Assembly (NCBI GenBank): GCA_945862265.1 | Contig: CAMAXP010000009.1 | Span: 48,180-112,179 of the forward strand | Length of the DNA stretch: 64,000 nt | Origin: Bordetella parapertussis | GTDB taxonomy: Bacteria; Pseudomonadota; Gammaproteobacteria; Burkholderiales; SG8-39 | Direction: 5' to 3' | In this document: one piece after another, positions 49,424 to 61,700 of the stretch | How positions within the stretch are numbered: position 1 is the stretch's first letter | Layout of the letters: each line of letters opens with the position of its first letter | Notes under the pieces: generated by a model | What the model was told of the DNA's origin: nothing | The model's input: the letters and a program-made list of their open reading frames with translations, nothing else | Database searches by the model: none | Program-made: the position numbers and the translations under genes

Positions 49424-50218
49424 ATGGATTTCACAGTCGACGCGAAGAATGCCTACGCCTACACGGCGGCGCATGACCTCGATCCGGCAAAGCCCGCGAT
49501 CGTGTTCGTCCATGGGGCCGGGCTGGACCACAGCTGGTGGGGGCTCCAGAGCCGCTATTTCGGGTACCACGGGTGGAACGTCCTCGCTTGCGACCTGCCC
49601 GGGCATGGGCGCTCGGCGGGGCCGCCGCTCGCGAGCATCGAGGCGGCGGCCGACTGGGTGATGAGGCTCCTTGATGCGGCGAAGATCGAAAAGGCGGGCG
49701 TCGTGGGGCACAGCATGGGGTCGCTGGTCGCGCTCGAGTGCGCGGCGCGGCACCCGGCTCGCGTAGACCGCATTGCGCTGCTTGGCACGGCATTTCCCAT
49801 GAACGTTTCGGACGCATTCCTGGATGCTGCGCGCAATAACGACCAGAGCGCGTACGACATGGAAACCATCTGGGGTCACGCGCCACAGGTCCCGTTTGCG
49901 AGCAATCCGAACCCGGGGATGTGGATGTATGGAGATACGCTGGCACGTCTTTCGCGACTGGCTCCCGGCGTGCTCTACAACGACCTCAACGCATGCAAGG
50001 ACTACACGTCGGGACTGCTGAGCGCTGCAAAAGTAGCGTGTCCTGCGATGGTCGTGTCGGGCGCGAGGGACATGATGACCCCGCCCAAGGCGGCGGAGAG
50101 CCTTACCCTCGCACTTTCCGGTGCGGTGCGGGTGTCGATCCGGCCCTCGGGCCATTCGCTGATGGCCGAGGCCCCCGACGCGATCCTGGATGCGCTGGGC
50201 AGCTTTTTCCGGGGCTGA
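49424..50218 (+). CDS. Alpha/beta hydrolase
   Basis: 264 residues. FVHGAGLDHSWWG forms the oxyanion region, ACDLPGHGRSAG the next turn, GHSMGS contains nucleophile Ser97, SGARDMMTP the acid and PSGHSLMAEAP the His, so the triad is complete. It is a cytoplasmic ester, lactone or C-C hydrolase without a specific match. Nine bases behind metY, it is probably cotranscribed. The 140 bp after it contain a GATAAT box near 50301 that could serve the next gene. Confidence 0.87.
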   Translation: MDFTVDAKNAYAYTAAHDLDPAKPAIVFVHGAGLDHSWWGLQSRYFGYHGWNVLACDLPGHGRSAGPPLASIEAAADWVMRLLDAAKIEKAGVVGHSMGSLVALECAARHPARVDRIALLGTAFPMNVSDAFLDAARNNDQSAYDMETIWGHAPQVPFASNPNPGMWMYGDTLARLSRLAPGVLYNDLNACKDYTSGLLSAAKVACPAMVVSGARDMMTPPKAAESLTLALSGAVRVSIRPSGHSLMAEAPDAILDALGSFFRG

Positions 50219-50358
50219 ATCCAGAAGCCTCGAGTGGCGGGCAAGCGCTTGATCGAATGTGAATTTTGTTCAATTCGGACGAGGAATCGGTGGATTGGGG
50301 GATAATTCCTGCTGCGTGCGGAGCCGCTTGGGCGGACCGTGTTCGGGGGATTTGTTGA

Positions 50359-52533
50359 ATGGCTGTCGCGCAACCGCAAGCCGCTGCACTCCAGGGGATG
50401 CCGGCCGGCGCACGTCCACCCGAGAAGCCCGGGGTTCCCAAGCTCAGGCAGGACATCAAGCTGTATTCCAGCGCCCGGCATCGCGACGGTTCGCCTAGTT
50501 GGCGCATCCTGGATCCTGTACGCAACCGATTTTTCGAGATCGGCTGGCTCGAATTTGAACTGCTCGCGCGCTGGGCCGAGCACGGGACCATAGACACGCT
50601 GATCGCGCAGGTCGAGGCCGAGACGCCCTTGCGTCCCACTGAGGACGAGGTGACGCAGTTCATCCAGTTCCTCGAGTCAGGCCAGTTGCTTGTGCCGACC
50701 GAAAAAGAGGGGCGCGGCCGCCTGCGCAATCGCTGGATGAGCGGGGTGAAGCCCTGGTACGAGCAATTGTTCCACAACTATCTCTTCTTCCGCGTCCCGC
50801 TGGTGCGGCCGGACAAGTTCCTGCAGCGAACCCTGCCGTTTGCCGAACTGTTCTTCACCCGGAGTTTCCTGACCATACTTCTGGTGGTCCTGTGTGTGGA
50901 CCTGTACCTGATCACACGCGAATGGGATGAGTTGCGCCGGACCTTCGCCTACTTCTTCAACCTGCAGGGAGGGGTGTATTTCGCGATCGCGGCGACTTTC
51001 TCCAAGGTGCTCCACGAACTCGGCCACGCGTACGCGGCCAAGCGCTACGGGGTGCGGGTCCCGGCCATGGGCGTTGCATTTCTCGTGCTGTGGCCGTTCC
51101 TCTACACGGACGTGGGCGAGACCTGGAAACTGGCCGACAGGCAGAAGCAACTGGTCATAGCCTCGGCAGGAATGGCGGTCGAACTTGCGCTGGCGTGTTT
51201 TGCCACCTTGTTGTGGACGATCACACCGGAGGGCGCCACCAAGCACGTCCTGTTCATCCTGGCGACCACGACCTGGGTCATGGCACTGGCCGTGAACGCC
51301 AGCCCATTCATGCGCTTTGACGGCTACTTCGTGGTGTCTGACGCTCTGGACTTCCCGAACCTGCATGAACGCAGCGGTGCCTGCGCGCGCTGGTGGCTGC
51401 GACGCACGTTCTTCGGCCTGCATGAGCCCCTGCCCGAGCCCACCTTCTCGGCATGGCAGCGAGCGGGGCTGGTCGCCTTTGCAGGCATGACTTGGATGTA
51501 TCGCCTCATCGTGTTCTTCGGCATTGCGCTGATGGTGTACCACCTGTTCTTCAAGATCCTCGGCATCGTGATGATGATGATGGAGCTCATCTGGTTCATC
51601 TTCCGGCCGGTGTGGTCCGAGGTCGCCTATTTGTGGAAAAAGCGACAGCAGGTACGCCTGCAGGTCACCCCGATTTCTGCCGTTTTCGGCGGGTTGCTGA
51701 TTTTGATCTGGATGGTTCCGGTCACGAACCAGATGACCGCTCCCGCGGTGCTGCGCGTGGCCCAGGAGCAACCGGTGTTTGCGCCGTTTGCGGCACACAT
51801 CAAGTCGGTTGAGGTGCGGTCGGGCCAGATGGTCGAGCCCGAGCAGGTGCTTGTCCAGCTCGACTCGCCGGACCTCCAGCTGCGCGGACAAAAGGCCGCC
51901 ATCTCGCTGGCGAGCGCGCACGCGGAGTCCCTGACCTCGGCCGCCAGCGGCAAGCTGCAGGAACGGCGCCTAGTGCTCCTCGAGCAGATCGCCGAAGCTC
52001 TTGCCGAGCAGAAGTCGGTTGAGGAGGAGTCCGAGCGTCTCACCATCAGGGCCACCATCCGGGGCGCAGTCCGGGACATGTCGCCGCATATCGTTGCCGG
52101 CCGATCGATCGGGACGCGTGAGCTGATGATGCGCATTGCCTCCCCTGCGCCCACGGTGATCGAGGCCTACGTCAGTGAATCAACGATCGAGTCGGTGCAG
52201 GTCGGGCAGAACGTGAAATTCGTGTCTTCGCGCGCCGACGCCCCGTCGGTGCAGGGCATCGTCAAGTCGATCGATACGACCGGCAGCAAGCAGATCAGCC
52301 GGCCGCTCCTGGTGGCGCCTCACGGCGGGGATATCCCGGCGGTTCTCGACCGGCGGGGCGGGGCGCAGGCCCAGGACCCCGTCTACCGCGTGTTGATCGA
52401 ACCCATTGGCGAGGTCGGCCCCTTGTCGTCAATCGAAAGGGGGACGGTCCGCATCGAAACGAGCCTGGTGCTGGTGGCCCAGAACTTCGTGTCCAAGGCG
52501 TTGTCTATCCTGATGCGCGAAAGCGGTTTCTGA
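50359..52533 (+). CDS. M50 site-2-type protease fused to PqqD-like and HlyD-like domains
   Basis: 724 residues. Residues about 35-115 form a PqqD/winged-helix-like domain (PSWRILDPVRNRFFEIGWLE; FIQFLESGQLL). Membrane helices start near 168. The M50 zinc site is complete: H219-E220-x2-H223 in LHELGHAYAA and the second motif NASPFMRFDG with D321. Further helices end near 455, and the C-terminal 260 residues are an HlyD/biotinyl-lipoyl-like adaptor (VFAPFAAHIKSVEVRSGQMV; VLVQLDSPDLQL, with a helical hairpin). Similar proteins are listed as putative peptide zinc metalloproteases. It would sit in the inner membrane with the adaptor in the periplasm. The giant adhesin follows, suggesting cleavage or export of that protein. 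GGGGGA supports the ATG at 50359. Confidence 0.88.
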   Translation: MAVAQPQAAALQGMPAGARPPEKPGVPKLRQDIKLYSSARHRDGSPSWRILDPVRNRFFEIGWLEFELLARWAEHGTIDTLIAQVEAETPLRPTEDEVTQFIQFLESGQLLVPTEKEGRGRLRNRWMSGVKPWYEQLFHNYLFFRVPLVRPDKFLQRTLPFAELFFTRSFLTILLVVLCVDLYLITREWDELRRTFAYFFNLQGGVYFAIAATFSKVLHELGHAYAAKRYGVRVPAMGVAFLVLWPFLYTDVGETWKLADRQKQLVIASAGMAVELALACFATLLWTITPEGATKHVLFILATTTWVMALAVNASPFMRFDGYFVVSDALDFPNLHERSGACARWWLRRTFFGLHEPLPEPTFSAWQRAGLVAFAGMTWMYRLIVFFGIALMVYHLFFKILGIVMMMMELIWFIFRPVWSEVAYLWKKRQQVRLQVTPISAVFGGLLILIWMVPVTNQMTAPAVLRVAQEQPVFAPFAAHIKSVEVRSGQMVEPEQVLVQLDSPDLQLRGQKAAISLASAHAESLTSAASGKLQERRLVLLEQIAEALAEQKSVEEESERLTIRATIRGAVRDMSPHIVAGRSIGTRELMMRIASPAPTVIEAYVSESTIESVQVGQNVKFVSSRADAPSVQGIVKSIDTTGSKQISRPLLVAPHGGDIPAVLDRRGGAQAQDPVYRVLIEPIGEVGPLSSIERGTVRIETSLVLVAQNFVSKALSILMRESGF

Positions 52534-52591
52534 CGCTTGCGGCGGGGCTGTCCGGCCGGATCCACGGTCCCGGTGCCGCAATCGGCCAAAA

Positions 52592-52614
52592 AGGCCCTCG
52601 TTCGGGCCTCTTTT
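52592..52614 (+). terminator. Intrinsic terminator after the M50-HlyD gene
   Basis: AGGCCC (52592-52597) pairs with GGGCCT (52604-52609) over a 6-base loop, followed by CTTTT; A-rich sequence on the other side makes it usable in both directions. It separates the protease transcript from the adhesin gene, which therefore likely has its own promoter. Confidence 0.7.
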
Positions 52615-52671
52615 CCTGACGATGTTTTGCGAATTTGTGCCAACAATTTCCTCTTGCGGCAATCCCCGTGC

Positions 52672-52701
52672 TTGGATAGAGGGATAAGTCGCCTCTACAA
52701 T
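52672..52701 (+). promoter_or_regulatory. Candidate sigma-70 promoter of the giant adhesin gene
   Basis: TTGGAT at 52672-52677 and TACAAT at 52696-52701 are separated by 18 bp. The start would lie near 52708 and the leader would be about 70 bases, long enough for post-transcriptional control. A weaker alternative is TTGAAA at 52734 with a poor -10. Confidence 0.4.
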
Positions 52702-52778
52702 GGGGAGAGGTTCGCTATAGGCGGCGTAACCTTTTGAAATTGATACTGTTTGTTGTAAATGACAGGTAACGGTGCGAT

Positions 52779-55700
52779 ATGAGCGAAAACGACAAGCCGC
52801 AGGGTTCGGGCGAGGGTGCCGGTAAGGCGCCCTCCAAGGCCAAGCGAACGCGCAAGACGCTGGTTCGAAAGACGCGGTATCTCGCGCTCGAGCCGCGGAT
52901 CGTTTTCGATGGCGCGCTTGCCGCAGACATTGTCGACAAGACCGCACAGACCGCTGCGGATGCGTCCAAGCCTGCGGGCACTACCGCAGCAGAGACGGAC
53001 AAGACGCTTCCTGCGGTCGACTGGACGCAGACCGCCGTGCCGGACGCAGCGGCCGCCGATCGTGCCGCGGTAGACAGGGCTGCAGCGGACAAGGCCGCCG
53101 CCGATCGGCCCCTGGGAGTGCTCGAGCCGGTCTCGGCCCGGGCGGGCGGTGAAATCCTGTTCATCGACACCAGCATTGCCGGCTACCAGCAGTTGGTGGC
53201 CGGAGTGCGCAGCGGCGTCGAAGTGGTGCTCCTTGACCCGGCAAGGGACGGGTTCGCGCAGATTACCGAAGCACTTGCCGGGCGGCAGAACGTCGACGCC
53301 GTCCACCTCGTAACGCACGGCAGCGTAGGCGAGATTGCGCTCGGCAATACGGAAATGACCGCGCTCTCGGTCGCGCAGCATGGCGCGGACATGGCGGCCT
53401 GGAAAGCGAGTCTGTCCCCGGGTGCCGATTTCCTGATCTACGGTTGTGATGCGGGCCAAGGGCTTGCGGGACACAGCCTGCTTTCCCAGTTGTCGACGCT
53501 GACCGGCGCGGACGTCGCGGCTTCCGACAACCTCACCGGCGGCGGACCGCTGGGCGGGGACTGGAACCTCGAGGTAACGCAGGGCACGATCGTCACGCGA
53601 CCTTTCGCGGATGCCGCCACCCTTGCGCAATTCAGTGCCGTGCTTGCCCAGCCGGTCGTGGACCTGAACGGCGCCGACCTGAACGTGACCGATACCTTTG
53701 GCGGCACGGCGGCGATCGATCTTTTTTCGTTCAACCGTTCTGGCGTAGGCGGAAGCGCGATGAGCGACACAGTGACCGCCGGGATGGGGTGGCTGACGCC
53801 GGCCGGTGCGACCAATGGGTGGGTGGAATTCGATGCAGCGCCCTCGGGCGGGAGCAACAGCGAAAACAACCCGATTACCGCCCACGTGCAGGTCAAGGCC
53901 AATCCCGGCGTGGGCACAGGTACTTCCGGCAACGTGCTGATGATCGAAGGGCACAGCGACGCGCCGCAGGATTACATCCAGCGCGCCATCAACCTCCAGC
54001 CGTACACGTCTGCGCAGGTCTCGTTCAGCTACGTGTTCGTCAACGCCTCGGCCGGGCAGGATTTCATCCAGCTGCAGGTCTCAAACAACGGTGGCGCCAA
54101 TTTTTCGACTGTGGCTACGTACTCGTCGAGTGCGTCTACTGGCGTAACCACATCCGGGTCGGCCACCAACGTCGATATCTCGGCCTATGTTTCCGAGAAC
54201 ACCGTCGTACGACTCCAAGTCTCGAGCGGGTTCGGGGGGACGACCGACAAGTTCTATCTGGACAACGTAAAGATCACCGCAGGTGGAAACAACTACGCCT
54301 CGGCTTTCACAGAGAGCGGAACGGCCGTCCAGTTGATGGACACGAATGCGGCTTTCTCGTCCAGCAATACCACCACCAGCGCTACGGTAACGATCACCAA
54401 CTGGAAGTCCGGCGACTCGCTCGCCTACGCCACGACCAGCGGGATCGCGGGGTCCCTCAGTCCCGACGGATCCACGCTGACGTTGACCGGTAGCGGTGAC
54501 GCAAACTTCCTCGCTGCGCTGAAGGCGGTCCGTTACAGCAATTCGAGCCTGAATCCCGACGCGACCACGCGCGATATCACGGTCACCGCGACAGACGGCA
54601 CCACACCGAGTTCGACGGTCCACGCCTACGTAAAGGTGATTCCGGTCAACAACCCGATTGTCGCCAATCCAGAGGTGTTTACCCTCGCGGCGGGCCAGAC
54701 CACGCAGACAGGCAATATCCTTGCGGATGGTGGATACGGCAAGGACTACGACCCGGACGGTGTGGTCACTTTCGATTCAGTCCTGGCGGCGCCGAAGTTC
54801 GGCACGGTGGCCATCAACACCGACGGCACGTTCACCTACAACTACACGGGCGGCCCCGTGCCGGTCGGCGGCATTGCGGACACCTTTACCTACAAACTGA
54901 TCAGCGTGGCGCAGGTGCCCGGCGTGAATTACGAGTTCTGGGCCAACAATTCAACGCTCACGTCCCTGATCGGTACAGGTCCGACGGGATTCCCGACCAC
55001 CACGCCGGACTACACGGGGTTCAGCAGCACCTATAACGTCGATCAGGCGGTGCGCGACTATTCCGCCGCGAAGGGCTTAACTCCCAATTTCGACAATTTT
55101 GTCATCCGCTATTCGAGCGGCCTCACGGTCAAGACCGGCGGAAACTATACGTTCTACAGCGGTTCGGACGACGGCTCGATTGTCTATGTCGACGGCCAGA
55201 TGGTGGTCAACAACGACGGCCTTCACGCGTTTCAGACAGTAACCGGAAGCACGATCTACCTGTCACCCGGCCTGCATTCGATCGAAGTCCGTTTCAACGA
55301 GCGTGGAGGTCAGGAAACCCTGACCGTAAGCTATTCCGGGGCCGACACCAGCGGTCTGGTGACCGATCTTGGCAGGCAGTCCGGCGTCCTCGCCAATGAG
55401 TTCGCCACCGCCACGGCGACGATCCTGATTCCGGAAACCAGCGCGCCGCCACGGGTAGCGCTCGGGACCACGGTTTCAGTGATCGACGATTTCAAGACAC
55501 AGACCTACACCAACACTTCGTCAACAAGCACGTTCGGATGGGTTGCGCCATGGATCGAGACGAGCGACGACGCGTCAGCCACCGCGGCCGGCGGCCAGAT
55601 CAAGGTCGTCACGGACACCTCGGACTTCAAGCTTCAAATCCAGAACGCGACCGGGACGAACGTGTCCATCACGCGACCGGTGGACCTGATCGGCAACGCC

Positions 55701-58700
55701 GGGGCAGGCGCCACGCGCGTCGGGACGCAGTTGCAATTCGCCTATGATCGGACCTCGATCGGCAGTGGTTCGGTTGACGTGCAGATCTCCCGCGACGGCG
55801 GCCAGAGTTGGACCACGCTCGACACGATTAACTCTTCGTACGGTTCGGCCAGCGGGACCTATACCAAGGACGTCACGGCGTACGCCTCGGCGAGCACACA
55901 GCTCCGGTTCGTGGCTGCGCCGGGAACCGGGACGCTCTTTGTCGACAACGTCCGGTTTGACGCGCAGAGCACGGCATTCACGGCGACCTATACGCACAAT
56001 GACGGCACCGGATTCGCGGTGGCGATCGCATCGACGCAGATGCGGCTCACGGACCCGAATACGACCTCACCCGGCGACCAGATCACTGGCGCGACAATTA
56101 CGATCACCAACGCCAATGCCGGCGACCAGCTGGTGCTTTCCTCCTTGTTGCCCGTTGGGATCACCAGCACTATCACGAGTGGTGCCGGAACGTACACGCT
56201 GACCCTGAGCGGCACCGCCACGCGGGTGCAGTATGAAGCCGCCCTCAAGCTGGTTCAGTTCAAGAACACCACGAGCGGCAATATCCTGACCACCAGTCGA
56301 GTGGTTTCAGTCCAGGTTCTCGACGACACCGGGCTCAACAGCAATACCGCTCTGTCCACGATCGTCATTGGCGCCAACCGTAACAGCGCACCTACCGGCA
56401 CCAACCTTACCGCCGCAGTGTCTGCAACAAACACATGGCGCAACGTGACATTGGCGGACCTGGGCTTTGCTGATGCGAGCGACGCCCCGGCTCCGAATAA
56501 TTTTGCGGATGTGAAGGTTACTTCCATGTCCTGGGGTACCAATACCACGGGAACGAACCAACAGCTCCTGCGCTGGAACGGGTCCGCCTGGGTGGCCGTT
56601 GCGGTGAACAACGTGATGACGCTGGCCGACCTGAACGCCGGCAATTTGAGGTTTGCGTCCAGCGCAAACGGGACCTGGTCCGTCGGATTTCAAGTGCGCG
56701 ACGATGGCGGCACAGCCAACAGCGGCGTGGACCTGGACCCGACTGCCAATACGCTGACGCTGAAAGTCGGCACGGCTTCGGCGCCGGTACTCGTGAACAA
56801 TCCCGCACTCAGCTATGTGCAGGGCGCCGCCGCCACACCCATCAATACCACGATTACCCTGACCGACGCCGATTCCGCGATCATGAGCAAGGTCACGGTC
56901 GCGATGTCGGGCGGCCTCGCCGAGGATGTCCTTTCGTTCACGCCCAGCGCGTCGACCGGGGACATCTATGTGAGCAGCAACGCGGGCGGGACACTTACCC
57001 TGCTCTCCACCAGTGGCACCGCGACAACGGCGCAATGGCAGGCGGCCATGCGTGCGGTGGCCTACCAAGATACAAATGCTTTGACGCCTTCGGGTACGGC
57101 GCGCACGGTAACGTTCACGGCGTACGACGATACTTCGGGGACTGCGAAGACCGGCACGCTCGCCACGACGATCAACATCGATGGCAGGCCCGTAGTTGCC
57201 ACGGGGTCTACGGTTACTTATACCGAGCAGGCATCCGGTGTGTCAGTGGCGCCCTCGCTGACACTCACCGACGTAAACGGAACCAACCTTACCGGCGCGA
57301 ACGTGACCGTGAGCAATTTCGTTAGCGGCGATACGCTGACGGCGTCGGGCCTCCCGGTTGGCATTACCGCGTCGTACAACAGTTCTACCGGCGTGCTCAC
57401 ATTGAGCGGGTCGGCCACGATCGCGAATTACCAGACCGCCCTGCGTGGCGTTACGTTCAGCAATGCGTCCAACGATAACCCCACGGGTGTCTCTGCGGGC
57501 ACTCCCGGAGGCGTGACGCCTTCGCGCAGCATCGCAATCGTTGCCACTGATGGTACATACACCAGCGCGCCTCTGACCAGCACGGTCAACCTGACGGCTG
57601 TCAACGACGCGCCGTCGACGGCGAATGTCACAACGTCCCCCGCGATTGCGACCAACGCCTTTTACACATTCACCTCATCCGATTTTCCGTTTTCGGACGT
57701 GGATGGGAACACCCTGTCCAACGTCCTGATCAACACGCCGCTGCCCGGCACCGGCGACCTGTACTACAACGGCAGCAAGATCACCACGGCGACGACGGTC
57801 AGCGCAGCGGATGTGGCCGCCGGCAAGCTGCAGTTCAAATCCACCGGCACCCCGAACAGCACTACCTTTAACTTTCAGGTGCAGGACTCCGGTGGTGGCT
57901 CGGACAAGTCGACCGCAGCCACGTTCAACCTGAACTGGGCCGGATCGGGAACCAATTTCGCGCCCGTGCTGACGGCAGGTGCGCCGGTCATGGCGCCGAT
58001 TACGGAGGATGCGACTGCTGCAACCGGGCAACTCGTATCCTCGCTGCTCGCGGTGAGCGGCAGCAACGTTTCGCAGGTCACGGACAATGATCCGGGTGGG
58101 GTAGGCGGGGTCGCCATCACCGGCACCAGCGTAGGTTCCGGGCCAGGGAGCTGGCAGTATTCCACGGACGGCGGAACGACATGGAACGCTGTCGCCTCTG
58201 TGAGTGGCACGTCGTCCCTGCTGCTGCGCTCCTCCGACAGGGTGCGTTTTCTGCCGGACGGGAGCAATGCAACTCCAGCGGGTACCGGCGCGCTGACGCC
58301 GACCATCACCTACCGTGCCTGGGACCAGACGGCCGGCGTCGCAGGTGCAAGGGTGGATACGAGCACGAGCGGCGGTTCTAGCGCGTTCTCTCTTGCGTCG
58401 GACACGGCCTCGATAACCGTATCCAACCTGAACGATGCGCCGGTGCTGACGCCAGCAGGCGCGTTCACCATGCCGTCGCTGATTGCCGTGGCGGCTGGGA
58501 ACGCGAGCGCCACGCAACTGGGCGGGCAGACGGTCAGCTCGTTCATGGGAACGAGTACCGACGTCGACGCCAATCCGCAGTCTGCGCGGGGAATCGCGAT
58601 TACCGGACTTACGGCAAGCAGCGGAAAATGGCAGTACTCCGCTGACAATGGAAGCACCTGGTTCGATGTCACCGGCTCGGCTGGCAGCGCGTTGCTGCTG

Positions 58701-61700
58701 CAATCCACGGATAAGGTGCGTTTCCTTGCGGATGGCGTGGCCGCAGGCGGCGGCAACCTCACGTTCCGCGCCTGGGACGGCACGGTAACTGGCGTGGCAA
58801 CCGCAGGTCCGCGCAATGTTGCGGACACGACCGCGCCCGGCGCGACCGGTGGTACGGGCGCATTTTCCACGCAGGCGAATGCGGCGACGATTACGGTTGC
58901 CAATGCCAACGACGCACCGCTGCTTGACGCTGCCGTCAATGTCACGATGCCGACGCTGGTGGCAAATGCTCCCGCGCCCTCCGGACCGGTCGGGTCCCTC
59001 GTCTCCGCTCTCCTCACCGGACAAAGCGACCCCGACCCAGGTGCGCTCGGCGGCATGGCAGTGACGGGCGCAAACACGGCGAACGGGACCTGGTGGTATT
59101 CCCTGGATAACGGATTTACGTGGAATACGCTCGGAAGCCCCACCAAAACGACTGCACGCCTTCTCGCAGCCGATTCCGCAACGCGAGTGTATTTCCAGCC
59201 GAATACAGGCTTCAGTGGCACGGTTTCGGATGGGCTCACGTTCCGGGCCTGGGATCGCACGACCGGTGTGCAAGGGGGGATCGCAGCGCAGGACCTGTCC
59301 AATGCAGCCAACGTCGGCGGGACTACGGCATTTTCCAATACTACAGACACCGCGGCGATCGCGGTCGTGGCGCTCAATACTGCGCCCACAACCGCGTCTG
59401 TGGCTTCGCCGTCGGTCTATTCCACTGCCACATATACGTTCAACACCACGGACTTCCCGTTCAGTGACACCAATGGCAATAAGTTCGCCAACGTGGTCAT
59501 CACGGCAGCTCCGGCTGCCGGGACGCTGAAGTACAACGGTATTACGGTGTCCGGACCCCTCACCGTGTCGGTGACAGACATCGATGCCGGGAAATTGCAG
59601 TTCACTTCCACCGGATCCGCCGCCAGCACGAGTTTCACGTTCAAGGTCCAGGATGACGGCGGTACGACGAACGGCGGCCAGGATACCTCGGCCGCAGCAA
59701 CGTTCAACCTCTCTTGGTCCGTCCCCAATGCGGCACCGGTACTCACGGCAGGCAGCCCTTCGCTCAACACTATCGATGAGGACGCCGTCTCGAACTCCGG
59801 GCAGACGGTCGCCGCCTTCCTCGGCACCACGGTTTCGGACGCGAATTCCGGGGCGGCGCAGGGCATTGCGATCACTGCTGCCAGCTTCTCGGGCGCAGGA
59901 ACCGGAACGTGGCAGTACTCGCTCGACAGCGGTGTAACGTGGAACGCGATCGGCAATGTGACTGGGACTTCGGCGCTACTGCTTGCGGCCACCGACTCGA
60001 TCCGATTCGTGCCGGATACGGTCTACGGCGCGACGGCCACTCTTTCGTACCGCGCTTGGGACCAGACTGCCGGATTCGCGGGCACCAAGGTCAATCCGGG
60101 TGCCGGGGGTGGGACCACTGCGTTCTCGACCGGAAGCGACACGGCAACGCTCACGGTACAGTCGATCAACGATGCGCCGACCGTCTCTGTTCCGGGTGCG
60201 GCCTTTTCGGCGACCGAGCAGGTTGCGGTGGTGCTGTCCGGGCCTGGTTTTGCGGTGGCAGACATTGATGCCGGATCGAGCAATGTAAAGGCTACTCTGT
60301 CGGTCGGCGAAGGCGCGCTGACGGTCGCTGCGGGCACGACGGGCGTGGTGGTGACCAACAACAGCTCAGGCACGGTTACGCTGACCGGATCGACCAGCGC
60401 CATTAACAACCTGTTGTCCGGGCTCAACGGCGCGTCGGTGAGCTACATCGACAATACCGATACGCCCAGCGCAAGCACGACCTTCACCCTCCTGGTCGAC
60501 GACCAGGGCAATACCGGCGGCCCGGCCAGGACTGCGTCGTCGAGCCAGACGATCAATATCGCGCAGATCAACGATGCGCCCACGCTGACGGCGACGACAG
60601 TGACCGGGACGTTTACGGAGGGCGCGGGGCTTGCAACCGGGACGCCGGTCACGCTGTTTACCGGTGCCGCAGTTTCAGCCACGGAAGCGTCAGGCCAGTC
60701 GATCAAGTCGATGAGCCTGACGGTGAGCAACCTCAAGGACGGGTCCGCGGAGCAGCTCAACATCGATGGCACCACGTTCTCACTGACGAACGGTGCGACC
60801 GGTACCACCGCTGCCAATGGCCTGACCTACACCGTTACCGTCTCCGCAGGCACGGCCACTGTCACGTTGGCCAATGCAGGTGGCATCGCCCCGAGCGCCG
60901 CTACGGCAGTCGTCAACGGCATGTCGTACCAGAACACGAGCCAGGATCCGACCTCGGCAACGCGCACCGTTACGCTGACCCAGGTTGTGGACACGGGTGG
61001 CACAGCGAGCGGCGGTGTGGATACGAAGAATGTGACGATCGCTTCGACCGTGACTGTCACGCCGGTCAACGACGCGCCGGTGCTGAATTCGACCTCGGCG
61101 AATCCGACCTTCACGGAAGCTGCGGGCTCCACCCAGGCGGCTGCAGTCAGCGTATTCAGCGGGGCGTCGGTTAGCGCAATCGAGTCTGCCCAGAACTTCA
61201 CCGGACTGACGTTTACCGTGAGCGGGATCGTCAATGGTGCGAACGAAGTCATTGTCGTCGATGGCAAGACGATTACGTTGGGTGCAAATAGTTCGAGCAC
61301 GACAACGACGAACGGCATTAACTATTCGGTCACCGGGCTACCCGGCGGAACGGCTACGGTGACGCTGACACCGGCGGGCGCGTCGGCCGCGACGATCCAG
61401 TCGGTGGTGAATTCGATCACTTACCAGAACACGCTCAAGGACGCCCCCACGGCCGGAAACCGTGTATTCACGATTACCCAGATCAAGGACAGCGGCGGTG
61501 GGACGGATACCGCAAATCCGGCGATCGTGTCCTCGGTCAACGTAGTGTCGGTCAACGACGCCCCGACTTCGAGCAACGTCGCAACGTCGCCGGCAGGGAT
61601 CGAGAATTCGACCACCTACACCTTCAAGTCGACCGATTTCCCCTTGACGGATGTGGACGGGAATGCGCTCAAGAACGTTGTGATTACGGCGCTGCCGGGC

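Noticed and set aside
57675..59273. 532-codon minus-strand frame, and a second at 58310-59389
   Set aside because: Both lie opposite the repeat part of the giant adhesin; the plus-strand frame is continuous from 52779 to the window edge with clear domain repeats.
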